64,000 nt of DNA from Burkholderia pseudomultivorans (GCF_001718415.1 NZ_CP013377.1:1550001-1614000); one strand, 5' to 3'. Numbered from the stretch's first letter, positions 33,448-43,306 are shown. The notes: a model not told the origin generated them from the letters alone. Program-made: numbers and translations.

Positions 33448-33855
33448 ATGTCACATCGCATCCATCCGAACCGGGACGGACAGCGGCGCGCGTCGGGCAA
33501 CACGCGCGCCGAGCCCGCATTGAAGGCGGCGCCGGATATCCGGCCGCCCGACGATCTCGACACCCTGCTCGCGCTCGCGCGCGAATCCGGCCTGCTCGTC
33601 ACGCTGGACGGGCAGATCGGCCGCGAGAAATACCAGAGCGTCGCAGGCCCGGTGCGCGCGCTGCAACGCTTCGCCGCCGCGCTCTGCGCGCGCGTCGATG
33701 CCGACACGCGCGCAGCTTCCCGGCCGCGACGCAAGGGGCGCCCCGGCTGGCCGCGGCTGCGCGCCCCGGCAGGCGCGTGGCCCGCGCGTCAACGCGTGCA
33801 TGCGCGACGGAATGCGCGCCGAAGGCATGCCGCGTTGCTGCGTCGCGCGGCATGA
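33448..33855 (+). CDS. Hypothetical protein (135 aa)
   Basis: Starts at an ATG with CAGGAG upstream. Residues 30-80 look like a real soluble domain (PPDDLDTLLALARESGLLVTLDGQIGREKYQSVAGPVRALQRFAAAL). The last 45 residues are almost wholly Arg/Ala and could be out-of-frame sequence after a frameshift, so the true end is uncertain. Not recognised. Confidence 0.45.
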   Translation: MSHRIHPNRDGQRRASGNTRAEPALKAAPDIRPPDDLDTLLALARESGLLVTLDGQIGREKYQSVAGPVRALQRFAAALCARVDADTRAASRPRRKGRPGWPRLRAPAGAWPARQRVHARRNARRRHAALLRRAA

Positions 33856-34339
33856 ACGCGCCGATGCACCACCGCATTGCGGCGCGATCGCGACGACGGC
33901 GGCAGCAAGCCGCCGCGCGTCATGTCCGCGTGCCGCCGACCGCCCGCCGCTTCGCGGCGGTGCAACGCCGGTGCACGCGATGGCGTGTCGGCTGAAGCAG
34001 CGACGCTCGCACGCATTCGATTCTTCTTCGGGACGGGAACAGGGACGCACACCGGGATCGGAACCGGACGGGGTGCATCGCACCCCGTCCGTCTTCCAAG
34101 GCCGCCTGTCGGCAGCCTACCCTCGTGCCAGAGAGTGTCGGATCGGGCGACGGCCCGCGCGCTGCGGGCCGTCGCCGAAAAACGATGCCGATGCCGACGC
34201 GTGCCGCGCGTCCTGCATCGGACGGCGGTTCGCGCCGGCCGGCGCGCCTGCGAAAATGCGCAGGCACGCGATAGACCGAGCGCCGCGCCGAATGGTTCGC
34301 CACTGTCTCACGCGCGCCGCACGCCGTCTCTGACCCAAA
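33856..34339. other. Intergenic region without a supported gene
   Basis: About 480 bp. Frames here are arginine-rich shadows without ribosome-binding sites. I see no convincing terminator, RNA gene or repeat. Confidence 0.4.
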
Positions 34340-35302
34340 TCAAGTCGTCGCGGCTTTTTCGGTCGACGCGTCGCCGCCGCGCACGAGCAGCACCGGCACC
34401 TGCGCGAGATGCGCGACGCGGCGCGCGACGCTGCCGATCAGCCACGCGGCGATCCCGCGCCGGCCGTGCGTGCCGACCACCAGCAATTCCGCGCGCCAGT
34501 GCACCGCATCGCGCATCAGCGCATGCGCGACGTCGTCGCTGGTCGGGCGGGTTTCGATGATCCCGCGCTTGGTCGGGTTCCCGGTCGCATGAAACAGCGG
34601 CCCGAGGCGGGCCAGCGCATCCTCGCCCTCCGCGCGGTACGCATCCTCGAACGCGCGCACCGGGACGATATCCGTCAGACGAACCGCGCGATCGACGACG
34701 TATGCGCCGTACAGCAGCGTGGTCGGCGCCGCGAAGCCGAGCCCGACGCGAACCGCATGCAGCGACGGCTCGCTGCCGTCGACCGCGAACATCAGTCGCT
34801 GCAGCGGCCCGTCCGACGGACGCGCATAGGACGCCGGCACGATCAGCAGCGCGCAGTGCGCGCGCGTCGTCAGCGTGTCCGACATCGCGCCTTCGACGAG
34901 CCGCAGCAGCCCGTGGTGCGGATTCGCGCCGACCACGAGCACGTCGGCGCGCCAGGCCGACGTGTCGTTCGCGAGCGCGTCGGCCACCGTGCCGCCCGTG
35001 ACCGACGTATCGATCACGACCCGCTCGACGTCCACGCCGCTTTCGGCGAACAACGCGGTGATGCGTTCGAGCGTCGCCTGCGCGTCGCGTGTCATCTCCT
35101 CGCGCGCGGACGTGAGCAGCGCGTCGATGCGCGGGATGTCGGGCAATACGAGGCGCGGATTGTCGATCGCGCAGATGATCCGCAACTGCATGCCGGGACG
35201 CAGCAGCGTGCGCGCATAGTGCGCGGCGGCCAGCGATTCGGGCGTCTGGTCGACGGCGAGTGCGATTCGTTCGAGTGGCGGGATGGACCGGGCGGGCTGC
35301 AT
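34340..35302 (-). CDS. Tandem universal stress protein (two UspA domains)
   Basis: 320 residues made of two UspA domains. The first runs from RIALAVDQTPES to VLVVGANPHHGLLRLVEGAMSDTLTTRAHCALLIVP; the second from RLMFAVDGSEPS to LLVVGTHGRRGIAAWLIGSVARRVAHLAQVPVLLVR, with the G-x2-G-x9-G(S) ATP-binding pattern best kept in the second. Such tandem USPs are induced by low oxygen or energy stress. An FNR-type box with a -10 TATGCT lies upstream, so it is probably FNR-activated. Confidence 0.9.
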   Translation of the reverse strand: MQPARSIPPLERIALAVDQTPESLAAAHYARTLLRPGMQLRIICAIDNPRLVLPDIPRIDALLTSAREEMTRDAQATLERITALFAESGVDVERVVIDTSVTGGTVADALANDTSAWRADVLVVGANPHHGLLRLVEGAMSDTLTTRAHCALLIVPASYARPSDGPLQRLMFAVDGSEPSLHAVRVGLGFAAPTTLLYGAYVVDRAVRLTDIVPVRAFEDAYRAEGEDALARLGPLFHATGNPTKRGIIETRPTSDDVAHALMRDAVHWRAELLVVGTHGRRGIAAWLIGSVARRVAHLAQVPVLLVRGGDASTEKAATT

Positions 35303-35446
35303 GGCGAAGGCCTCCGTGCGTGCGCGTCGTCGCGGAACGACGACCGGAGCTTCGCGCGGCAGCCGCGCGGCGCGACGGCCCATGGCGGCCGGCGCGGGCG
35401 GAAATCGGCGGTTGGCCACGCGAAGCGCGGACCAGCAATGCAGACA

Positions 35447-35487
35447 AGCATAAGGCGTCCGCTCCGCGCGTGCATGATCGGGATCAA
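35447..35487 (-). promoter_or_regulatory. Class II FNR-type promoter of the tandem USP gene
   Basis: On the minus strand TTGATCCCGATCAT (35474-35487), one base from TTGAT-N4-ATCAA, followed by a -10 TATGCT (35447-35452). The centres are 31 bp apart, the class II activator geometry. Confidence 0.75.
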
Positions 35488-35538
35488 CGCACGCGCAGGC
35501 GGCAGCATGCCGCGCGTGCGGCGCGCGGCCTTGCCGGA

Positions 35539-36921
35539 TTACGACTTCGTCGGCAGCGACGCAGACGGACGGTTCGCGTAGAACATCGCATACGCGATAC
35601 CGAGCAGCACGATCCACACCGGGCCGATCACGAGCGCGACGCGCGTGTCGGGCGTAAAGGCCATCAGCACGACGACGAACGCGAGAAACGCGAGCGCGAC
35701 ATACGAACCGAGCGGATAGAACGGCACGCGGATCGCCAGGCGCGCGACCTTGTCGGCCGACAGCGTGCGGCGGAAGCGCATCTGCGCGATCAGGATCACG
35801 CACCACGTCCAGATCGCGCCGAACGTCGACACCGACGTCAGCCACACGAATACGTGCTGCGGCGCGAGATAGTTGAGCAGCACGCCGATCAGCAGCAGCA
35901 CGACCGATACGATCACGCCGTACACCGGCACGCCGTTGCGGTTGACGCGACCGAGCACGCGCGGCGCCTGCCCTTGCTGCGCGAGGTTGTAGAGCATCCG
36001 CGCGGTACTGAACAGGCCGCTGTTGCACGACGACAGCGCCGCGGTCAGCACGACGAAGTTGATGATGCCGGCGGCGGCCGGGATGCCGAGTCGCGAGAAC
36101 GTCATCACGAAGGGGCTGCCCTGCGTGCCGATCTGGTCCCACGGATAGAGCGACATGATCACGAACAGCGCGCCGATGTAGAAGATCAGCACGCGCCAGA
36201 ACACCGAGTTCACGGCCTTCGTCAGCGATTTCTCGGGATTGCGCGCCTCGCCGGCCGTGAGGCCGAGCATTTCGACGCCGAGATACGCGAACATCACGAT
36301 CGGCAGCGCGCCGATCACGCCGCCGAGGCCGTACGGCATGAAGCCGCCGTGCGCCCACAGGTTCGAGATGCCGGTCGCGATGCCGCCGTTGCCGATGCCG
36401 AACGCGATCATCAGCCCGCCGCCGACGATCATCAGCACGATCGTGACGATCTTGATCAGCGCGAACCAGAACTCGAATTCGCCGTACAGCTTGACCGCGA
36501 TGAAGTTCACCGCGCCCATCGCCGTGAGTGCCGCGAGCGCCCAGATCCAGTTCGGCACGCCGGGGAACCACATGTGCATGTAGACGCCGACCGCCGTGAT
36601 CTCCGCCATGCAGGTGACGATCCACACGAACCAGTAGGTCCAGCCGGTCAGGTAGCCCGCGAGCGGGCCGAGATAGTCGCGCGCATAGCGGCTGAACGCG
36701 CCCGCGACGGGGTTGGTGATCGCCATCTCGCCGAGCGCGCGCATGATCAGGAAAATCACGATGCCGCCCAGCAGATAGGTCAGCAGGATGGCCGGGCCGG
36801 CGGTGCGGATCGCGGTGGCCGAGCCGAGGAACAGGCCGACGCCGATCGTCGCGCCGAGCGCCATCAGGTTGATGTGTCGTTCTTCCAGCCCGCGGTGCAG
36901 CTGGTCTTGCTGGTGTTTCAA
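35539..36921 (-). CDS. Amino acid permease, APC superfamily (AAT/ProY-like)
   Basis: 460 residues, 12 membrane helices. The start matches the amino acid transporter family (LHRGLEERHINLMALGATIGVGLFLGSATAIRTAGPAILLTYLLGG, then ALGEMAI). Wording resembles proline/histidine permeases of the ProY/HutT kind more than AroP, but specificity cannot be fixed. It is monocistronic: the USP gene lies downstream with its own promoter. Confidence 0.87.
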   Translation of the reverse strand: MKHQQDQLHRGLEERHINLMALGATIGVGLFLGSATAIRTAGPAILLTYLLGGIVIFLIMRALGEMAITNPVAGAFSRYARDYLGPLAGYLTGWTYWFVWIVTCMAEITAVGVYMHMWFPGVPNWIWALAALTAMGAVNFIAVKLYGEFEFWFALIKIVTIVLMIVGGGLMIAFGIGNGGIATGISNLWAHGGFMPYGLGGVIGALPIVMFAYLGVEMLGLTAGEARNPEKSLTKAVNSVFWRVLIFYIGALFVIMSLYPWDQIGTQGSPFVMTFSRLGIPAAAGIINFVVLTAALSSCNSGLFSTARMLYNLAQQGQAPRVLGRVNRNGVPVYGVIVSVVLLLIGVLLNYLAPQHVFVWLTSVSTFGAIWTWCVILIAQMRFRRTLSADKVARLAIRVPFYPLGSYVALAFLAFVVVLMAFTPDTRVALVIGPVWIVLLGIAYAMFYANRPSASLPTKS

Positions 36922-37361
36922 GTCCGTCTCCTGGCAGCCGCGAACCGGCCGCCGTCATTGTGTGAAGTCAATGCGCGACCGTTCATGCCGATAACGGCAA
37001 CCGAAAACGAAAAATACCCGCTGCCGTTTTCCCGCTGGAAAACGACGCGGATATTGCGTCAATCCGACTGGAATCGCCGCGGATTATCGGCCGGTTCCGG
37101 AACAATCCGGAAAACGGCTCGGGCCTTTCGCGGAATACGACCGGGCGGCCCGTGCGACGCGGCTGTGCGCGTGACGAGCGGCAACGGGAACCTTCGTTTT
37201 CGGCGCGAACGAACGCGCGTCAAAGGTGCGCATTCAAGCGCACGCAATATGCAGGCGCGATTATAGGAAAGATCGGCGGTTTAACGCCAGCCGATTTTCT
37301 CGGAAATGACGATTCGGGAAAATGGCGGTGGAATTCGGATGCGTGCGAGGTAATGGCCGCG
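36922..37361. other. AT-richer intergenic region upstream of the permease
   Basis: About 440 bp between the permease start and the end of the DedA-rhodanese gene. It is locally AT-richer (36990-37110 and 37270-37330) and must contain the permease promoter. I see no gene, terminator or clear riboswitch. Confidence 0.4.
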
Positions 37362-38387
37362 TTATTTCGACAACGTCGCCCGCACCGTATATTCGCCTTC
37401 GAGCGCGCCGTGCTCGGGGCGCAAGAAGTACCGCGACGCATCGAGATCGGCCGGCAGCGGCTCGACCGGGTAGCCATGCTTCTCCCAAGCATCGAGGCCG
37501 CCCTTCAGCGCCTTGATGTTGTGGATCATCTTCTTGCGCTGCATCTTCGCGATGATGCGCTTGGCCGTCGCTTCGTTCGGGCACACGCAGTAGACGACGA
37601 TCGGCCGTTTCAGCACTTCCGGATCGAGCAGGTCCGGCGAATCGAGATCGACCGGCACCGCGCCGGCGATCCGGTACGGCTCGCGCTCGCGGATCGCTTT
37701 CGGCCGCGCGTCGAAGATCAGCGGCGGCTCGGCCGAAGTCATCATCTCGACGAGTTGCGGCGGCGAGATGCGCACCTGCGCGAGATAGCGGCGGAACTGG
37801 ATGCGACGCACCCAGCGGTACAGCAGGAACGTGATGAAGATCGCGAGGAACGCGTCGAGGATCGTGCCGCCGCTCGCGCGCACCCACAGCACGAACTGCA
37901 CGATCTGGTCGTGGACCGCCGCGCCCCCGATCAGCCAGAACGCGGCCCACAGCGATGCGCCGGCCAGGTCCCAGATCAGGAACACGCCGACGCCGATCGC
38001 GGTCGTGCCGAGCAGCGGCGCCGACACGAGGCCGAGGCCCGGCAGGAATTTGGAAAGCACCAGCAGCGGCGCGCCGTATCTTTCGAATACGTTACGCGCG
38101 AAGCGCAGCGTCGTGTCGAGCGACAGCGAGAAGCGCACGAGCCCGTTCAGCAGGCGCCGGCCGCGCGTGCGGCCCATGAAGAACCACAGCGAATCGGCCA
38201 GCATCGTCGCGCCGATCGCCGCCGCGAACATGCTGGCCCACGACGCCTGCCCCATCGCCGCCATCGTTCCGCCGAGGATCAGCATCGGCACGGCCGGTAC
38301 CGGCACGCCGAGCTGCGTGATCAGCACGCTCGCGAACACGGCCCACGGGCCGAGCGACGACGGAATTGCAATGGGAAAGTGCCACAC
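37362..38387 (-). CDS. DedA family membrane protein fused to a rhodanese domain
   Basis: 341 residues from a GTG with CAGGAG upstream. The first about 210 residues are a DedA/SNARE-associated domain (GVPVPAVPMLILGGTMAA, DSLWFFMGRTRGRRLL, FLPGLGLVSAPLLGTT), a family of lipid-carrier flippases or transporters. After a membrane helix (FLAIFITFLLYRWVRRI) a cytoplasmic rhodanese domain follows, with the active-site loop starting at the cysteine of YCVCPNEATAK and the C-terminal WEKHGYPVEPL. The rhodanese cysteine is kept, although the loop is not the canonical CRxGxR. Substrate unknown. Confidence 0.85.
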   Translation of the reverse strand: MWHFPIAIPSSLGPWAVFASVLITQLGVPVPAVPMLILGGTMAAMGQASWASMFAAAIGATMLADSLWFFMGRTRGRRLLNGLVRFSLSLDTTLRFARNVFERYGAPLLVLSKFLPGLGLVSAPLLGTTAIGVGVFLIWDLAGASLWAAFWLIGGAAVHDQIVQFVLWVRASGGTILDAFLAIFITFLLYRWVRRIQFRRYLAQVRISPPQLVEMMTSAEPPLIFDARPKAIREREPYRIAGAVPVDLDSPDLLDPEVLKRPIVVYCVCPNEATAKRIIAKMQRKKMIHNIKALKGGLDAWEKHGYPVEPLPADLDASRYFLRPEHGALEGEYTVRATLSK

Positions 38388-38551
38388 GACGGCGCTCCTG
38401 GAAAGCCACGCGGGCCGGACGACGGCAGCGGCCGTCGATCCGGCGGTGCAGCGGCCGGCGCGGCCTTGCCACCGCCGCCGCTGCATGACGGGCATTCTAA
38501 ACGGGTTTGGCGGACGTCGCGCGGAACGCATGCGGCCCGCGCGACCGGATC

Positions 38552-39058
38552 TCACGCGCGCGGGCGCTGCGCGAGCCGCGCGACGTGCTCCGCATAGTCG
38601 GGAAATGCAGCGGCCAGCGCCGCCGCATCCGCCAGCTCGAACTCCGCGAACTCGAACCCCGGCGCGACCGTGCAGCCCACCAGCGCGACATGGTCGGGCG
38701 ATGCGCAGCGCGCGCCGAACCAGCGACCGGCCGGGACGACCGCCTGGAACACGGTGCCCGGATGCGTCAGCGGATTGCCGAGCCGGTGAATCGTCAGCCC
38801 GTCGCGCTCGTCGAGCACCCACACCTCGAGCGGGTCGCCGGCATAGAAATGCCAGACTTCGTCCGAGCGGATCCGGTGCCACGACGAATAGGCGCCGTCG
38901 CACAGCAGATAGTAGATCGCGGTCGACGCAGCGCGCGGCGCGCCGTCGGCCGGACGCACGACGGCTTCGGTCGCGCGGTAGGTTTCACGGAAGTAGCCGC
39001 CCTCGGGGTGCGGCTGGAGATCGAACTGGCGGATCAGGTCGGCAGCGGAAATCGACAT
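38552..39058 (-). CDS. Cupin family protein, DUF985
   Basis: 168 residues, starting MSISAADLIRQFDLQPHPEGGYFRETYR, the DUF985 signature. Cupin motifs are seen in SSWHRIRSDEVWHFYAGDPLEVWVLDE and the later VVPAGRWFGA. Related proteins bind metals; reaction unknown. A start eleven codons earlier (MHGPLLHRYFA) is possible because the ribosome-binding site is weak. Confidence 0.85.
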   Translation of the reverse strand: MSISAADLIRQFDLQPHPEGGYFRETYRATEAVVRPADGAPRAASTAIYYLLCDGAYSSWHRIRSDEVWHFYAGDPLEVWVLDERDGLTIHRLGNPLTHPGTVFQAVVPAGRWFGARCASPDHVALVGCTVAPGFEFAEFELADAAALAAAFPDYAEHVARLAQRPRA

Positions 39059-39317
39059 GGCGAAGTATCGGTGAAGTAAGGGACCGTGCATGCGGCAAAC
39101 GACGCCGCCGCCGAAGCGGCCGGAACGCCGTCGTATGCCGCTGCGTCGATCGTCGCGGCCATGCGCGCGGCGACCGTGCCGCATCCGGAGGACGGATGCG
39201 ACGATGAAGCGGATGCGTGTCGATGCTGCCAGAAGTGCGTGTCGGGATGCAACCGGGTGCGCGTCGCGCCGGGCGTCGGCTCGACGACCGCTTCCCGCCC
39301 CGACCGCCTGTCGCCCG

Positions 39318-39782
39318 TTATGCGCGCGCGGGCGGCTCGTCGTGCCGCACCAGCAGCACGGGTCGGTCGGCCGCGCGCAGCAGCGATTCCGCGACGCTGC
39401 CGAGCAGCAGCCGGCGCAAGCCGTGGCGTCCGCTGGTGCCCATCACGATCAGGTCGGCATCGGCTTCGGCCGCCGTGCGCATCAGCACGGTCGCGACGTC
39501 CTCGCCGTACGCGTCGAGCGCACGCACGGTGCCCGCCACGTGCTGCGCCGCCAGCACCGCTTTCGCAGCGTCGAGTACGGCCGTCGCGACATCGGCGGCC
39601 GATGCGCCGTTGTCGCCAGCTTCGGTGAAGCCGGCGCCGACATCGACGAGTTGCGGCCGGTGCTCGACCACATACGCACAGGTGATGGTGCCGCCGGACG
39701 CGGCCGCGATCCGGATCGCCTCGTTCAGCGCGAGACGCGCGCTCGGGCTACCGTCGAGCGCAACGAAAATCCGCTTGTACAT
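39318..39782 (-). CDS. Universal stress protein (single UspA domain)
   Basis: 154 residues (MYKRIFVALDGSPSARLALNEAIRIA ... DLIVMGTSGRHGLRRLLLGSVAESLLRAADRPVLLVR). The ATP-binding pattern G-x2-G-x9-G-S is present, so it is of the nucleotide-binding type. GGAGGG precedes the ATG. An FNR-type box lies 114 bp upstream. Confidence 0.92.
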   Translation of the reverse strand: MYKRIFVALDGSPSARLALNEAIRIAAASGGTITCAYVVEHRPQLVDVGAGFTEAGDNGASAADVATAVLDAAKAVLAAQHVAGTVRALDAYGEDVATVLMRTAAEADADLIVMGTSGRHGLRRLLLGSVAESLLRAADRPVLLVRHDEPPARA

Positions 39783-39868
39783 GTCCGTCCCTCCGACCGG
39801 GGCGCAGCGCATCGTGCCGCGGCGCCCCGCATCCGCGAACCGGCCCCTTGCCGGCCCGCCTGCCGAAC

Positions 39869-39909
39869 AGTCTGCCTCACGCGCCGACACGCCGGTTGAT
39901 ACGCGTCAA
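39869..39909 (-). promoter_or_regulatory. FNR-type promoter of the single-domain USP gene
   Basis: TTGATACGCGTCAA (39896-39909) matches TTGA-N6-TCAA. On the minus strand CAGACT (39869-39874) lies at the same 31-bp centre distance as the -10 hexamers of the other FNR promoters here, though it is a weak -10. The rest of the region up to 40097 contains an AT-rich stretch (TATAAA at about 39976) that may be the promoter of the sensor kinase. Confidence 0.65.
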
Positions 39910-40097
39910 GCGCGGCCGGCGCGCCCCGCTCTCGCGCCGGCCCTTGCATTTTTAGCCGACCCTATTACAAAAACCGTATAAAACGCGCACAATTTCATCT
40001 TGAAAACAGATGTCGCACACTGCGGGCGCAGCCCTTGCCCGGTCAGCTTGCGCCGCCGACGTGCCCTCGGCGGCGCCGACAACAGAATGGCCATCGA

Positions 40098-42200
40098 ATG
40101 ACCGCCAATGGAACCCAGACCCGTGGCGCCCGAGGGCCCACGCGCTTTCCGACCATGTTACGCCAGCCGCTCGCGGCCGGCGCCGTGGCGCTGTTCGTCG
40201 GCGCAGCGCTGTCGCTCGGCGTCGCGCTGCTGGTGCGCGAGCAATGGCAGAGCGTCGTCCACGCACGCTTCGAACGCCGCACGACGCGCGTGACGGCGAT
40301 GCTGCGCCACGAGCTGCAGTCCGGCGTCGCCGTGCTCGAAAGCGCCCGCGGCGCGTTCGGCCTCGTACCGCAGATGACGTCCGCACAATGGGACCGGTAC
40401 GCCGAAACGCTCGATTTCGACAGCAGCCGTTCGCCCATTCGACAGCTCGGCTATGCGCCGCTGCCTGCCGCGACGCGCAGCGCGCTTGCCGGCACGACGG
40501 CGCTGCCGACCGGCCCGCTCGCGGCCGCGACGCTCAGCGCGCCGGCGTCGACCGCGCCCGTCGTGCGCTTCGGCGCGTCCGACGCGGCGCCGCTCGCCCG
40601 CGCGCTGCAGACCGGCGAAGTCGCGCTCGGCGTGCACCCGACCGACGACGACGTGTCGCACGACGCACGCACGCTCACGCTGTTCCTGCCCGCGATGGCT
40701 TCGTCGCGCGCATCGTCCCCGCACGACGGCGGCATCGACGGCATGCTGTTCGCGGCGCTGAGTCCGCGCCGGCTGATCGAACGCGCCCTCGAAGCGGAGC
40801 GCGGGCTCGACCTGACGATGCAGGCGGACGGCGATCGGCGGCCGATCGCCAGCGCCGAGACGACGACCGAAGAAGCGTCGATGTCGCCCGACCTGATGCA
40901 GCGCACCGAAGTGCTGAATTTCGGCGGCACCGCGCTGACGCTCGCCTATTCCGCGGACGGACGGCCGAGCGCGACCGGCGCGCAGCGCGCGGCCGGCACG
41001 GTGCTCGCCGCCGGGCTGATTGCGTCGTTCGCGTTCGCGGCGCTGATGTACGCGCTGGTGCGCGGCCGGCTCGCGGCGGCGGTCGATGCCGGCGCCAGCA
41101 GCCGCGGCATCCTGAACGAGGCGCGGATGATGGGCATCATCCGTTCGTCGATGGAAGCGATCATCACGATCGACGAGAAGCAGACGGTCGTGATCTTCAA
41201 CCCGATGGCCGAACAGGTCTTCGGCGTGTCCGCGATGGAGGCGATCGGTGCGCCGCTGTCGCGCTTCATCCCCGAGCGGTTCCGCGCCGCGCATGCGAAG
41301 CACGTCGACCAGTTCGGCGTGACGGGTGTGTCCGAACGGCAGATGGGCCGCCAGCGTGTGCTGTTCGGGCTGCGCGGCAACGGCGAGGAATTCCCGATCG
41401 AGGCGTCGATCTCGCAGATCCGCGACGCGTCGGGCAAGCTCTATACGGTGATGCTGCGCGACATCACCGAGCGGCTGCGGGCCGAAAATGCGATCAAGCA
41501 GTCGCGCGAGGAGCTGCGCGAGCTGTCCGCGAACCTGCAGAAGGTGCGCGAAGAGGAAAAGACGCGCATCGCGCGCGAACTGCACGACGATCTCGGCCAG
41601 CAGCTCACCGCGCTGAAGATGGACCTGTCGGTGGTCGAGCAGCAGTTGCGCGCGCCGGGCCGCGCGCAACCGGACGACGCCGTGCTCGCGCACCTGCAGG
41701 GCATGCGCCGGCTGATCGATGCGACCGTCGCATCGGTGCGGCGCATCGCGGCGGATCTGCGACCGGTGATGCTCGACGATCTCGGCCTCGTGCCCGCGAT
41801 CGAATGGCTCGCGAACGACTTCACGAACCGCTACGGCATCGATGTCGAGCGCCATATCGAGACGGGCGGCATCACGTTCACCAGCACGGGCGCGACCACG
41901 CTGTTCCGCATCGTGCAGGAGGCGCTGACGAATGTCGCGCGTCATGCGGATGCAACGCGCGTCGCGCTGCGGCTCGACGTCGAGGAAGGCTTCTGCGTGC
42001 TGCACGTCGCCGACAACGGCCGCGGTGCGCCGCCTGGCGGCCCCGCGCACGAAGACAAATCGTTCGGCCTGATCGGCATTCGCGAACGCGCGCACATGCT
42101 AGGCGGCAGCGTGACGATCGACACCGCGCTCGCGCGCGGCTTCTCGATCACCGTCGCATTTCCGCTCAGCACCGTTCAACAGGAAACCCTCATCACATGA
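40098..42200 (+). CDS. CHASE-PAS sensor histidine kinase (HisKA_3 type)
   Basis: About 700 residues from the ATG of MTANGTQTR. Membrane helix at about 20-45, extracytoplasmic CHASE domain (residues about 70-260; SARGAFGLVPQMTSAQWDRYAETLDF and RQLGYAPL), second helix (GTVLAAGLIASFAFAALMYALV), PAS domain (RSSMEAIITIDEKQTVVIFNPMAEQVFGVSAMEAIG) and a NarX-like kinase: His in ARELHDDLGQQLTALKMDL, HATPase with NVARHADA and DNGRG. It overlaps the response regulator by four bases. The cue for CHASE domains is usually a small molecule; here unknown. Confidence 0.92.
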   Translation: MTANGTQTRGARGPTRFPTMLRQPLAAGAVALFVGAALSLGVALLVREQWQSVVHARFERRTTRVTAMLRHELQSGVAVLESARGAFGLVPQMTSAQWDRYAETLDFDSSRSPIRQLGYAPLPAATRSALAGTTALPTGPLAAATLSAPASTAPVVRFGASDAAPLARALQTGEVALGVHPTDDDVSHDARTLTLFLPAMASSRASSPHDGGIDGMLFAALSPRRLIERALEAERGLDLTMQADGDRRPIASAETTTEEASMSPDLMQRTEVLNFGGTALTLAYSADGRPSATGAQRAAGTVLAAGLIASFAFAALMYALVRGRLAAAVDAGASSRGILNEARMMGIIRSSMEAIITIDEKQTVVIFNPMAEQVFGVSAMEAIGAPLSRFIPERFRAAHAKHVDQFGVTGVSERQMGRQRVLFGLRGNGEEFPIEASISQIRDASGKLYTVMLRDITERLRAENAIKQSREELRELSANLQKVREEEKTRIARELHDDLGQQLTALKMDLSVVEQQLRAPGRAQPDDAVLAHLQGMRRLIDATVASVRRIAADLRPVMLDDLGLVPAIEWLANDFTNRYGIDVERHIETGGITFTSTGATTLFRIVQEALTNVARHADATRVALRLDVEEGFCVLHVADNGRGAPPGGPAHEDKSFGLIGIRERAHMLGGSVTIDTALARGFSITVAFPLSTVQQETLIT

Positions 42201-42844
42201 TCAAGGTGCTCATCGCCGACGACCATACGCTCGTGCGCGACGGTCTGCGGCACATTCTCCAGAATGCGACCGGCTTCGAGGTTGCCGGCGAAGCGTACGA
42301 CGGTCCGTCGACGATCGCGCTGGTGCGCGCGACGCCCGCGCAGGTGCTGGTGCTCGACCTGTCGATGCCGGGCCGCAACGGCGTCGAGCTGATCAAGCAG
42401 ATCAAGGACGAGAAGCCCGCGCTGCGGGTGCTCGTGCTGACGATGCACGCGGAGCAGCAATACGCGGTGCGCGCGTTTCGCGCGGGCGCGTCGGGCTATC
42501 TGACGAAGGAAAGCGCCAGCGCCGAGCTGGTCGGCGCGGTGACGAAGGTGGCGTCGGGCGGCGTCTACGTGAGCCTCGCGATGGCCGAGCAGTTCGCGCA
42601 GAGCCTGAACGAGCCGGCCGAGACGCTGCCGCATCAGCGTCTGTCGGATCGCGAATTCGACGTGTTCCGGCGCATCGCCGCCGGCCAGACGCTGACCGAG
42701 ATCGCGCAGGCGCTGTGCGTGAGCGCGAAGACGGTCAGCACGTACAAGACGCGCATCCTCGAAAAGATGCAGATGCCGCACGAAGCCGCGCTGGTGCGCT
42801 ACGCGCTGCGGCACAAACTGCTCGACGAGACGGACGACGTGTAA
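42197..42844 (+). CDS. NarL/FixJ-type response regulator
   Basis: 215 residues. Receiver (IKVLIADDHTLVRDG, phospho-Asp in VLVLDLSMPGRNG, Lys in YLTKES) and LuxR-type helix-turn-helix (LSDREFDVFRRIAAGQTLTEIAQALCVSAKTVSTYKTRILEKM). Coupled to the upstream kinase by ATGA overlap and therefore its cognate partner. Targets unknown; FNR-linked stress genes are next door. Confidence 0.93.
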   Translation: MIKVLIADDHTLVRDGLRHILQNATGFEVAGEAYDGPSTIALVRATPAQVLVLDLSMPGRNGVELIKQIKDEKPALRVLVLTMHAEQQYAVRAFRAGASGYLTKESASAELVGAVTKVASGGVYVSLAMAEQFAQSLNEPAETLPHQRLSDREFDVFRRIAAGQTLTEIAQALCVSAKTVSTYKTRILEKMQMPHEAALVRYALRHKLLDETDDV

Positions 42845-42904
42845 CGGCGACCGGAGTAACACGCCGGCCGCAGCGCAGGCAGCCGGCGGCGGCAAGCCGG
42901 GAGC

Positions 42905-43306
42905 TTATTTGGCGGGCACCGGACACGCGAGGTCGCCGTCCTCGCAGGACAGATAGGCCTTCAGGGTTTCGGTCCGCTCTTTCGTCAGGTCGTCGAGACA
43001 CGTCGACACGACCATCTGATAGCCGCTGCCGCCCTCTGCGTTCGCGCTCGAGAACTGGCATTCGGCATCGCGATACGCGATCCACGCGCGCTGCGCGGCC
43101 ACGAGTTTGTCGTCGAGCGGACGGGCGTCGCGCAGCCGCGCGGTCACGGCCTGATAGGTCCGGTTCAGTACCGCGTCGGACTGCCGGTACGCGCGCTCGG
43201 CGCACGCCGTCATCGACGCCTGGTCCGACGCATTCGCGCAATTCGCCTGCGCATGGGCGTTCGCCGCCAGCACGAGCGAGCACAGCAGACCGGTCAAGAC
43301 ACGCAT
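42905..43306 (-). CDS. Secreted LprI-like (DUF1311) protein
   Basis: 133 residues with a signal peptide (LTGLLCSLVLAANAHAQ). The mature part has the DUF1311/LprI pattern: cysteines in NCANASDQASMTACAERAYRQSDAVLNRTYQAV, AQRAWIAYRDAEC and TCLDDLTKERTETLKAYL. LprI of mycobacteria inhibits lysozyme; Gram-negative members are mostly uncharacterised. AAAGGAG precedes the ATG. Confidence 0.85.
   Translation of the reverse strand: MRVLTGLLCSLVLAANAHAQANCANASDQASMTACAERAYRQSDAVLNRTYQAVTARLRDARPLDDKLVAAQRAWIAYRDAECQFSSANAEGGSGYQMVVSTCLDDLTKERTETLKAYLSCEDGDLACPVPAK

Noticed and set aside
40158..42095. 645-residue minus-strand frame opposite the CHASE kinase
   Set aside because: Antisense shadow of a gene with complete kinase motifs.
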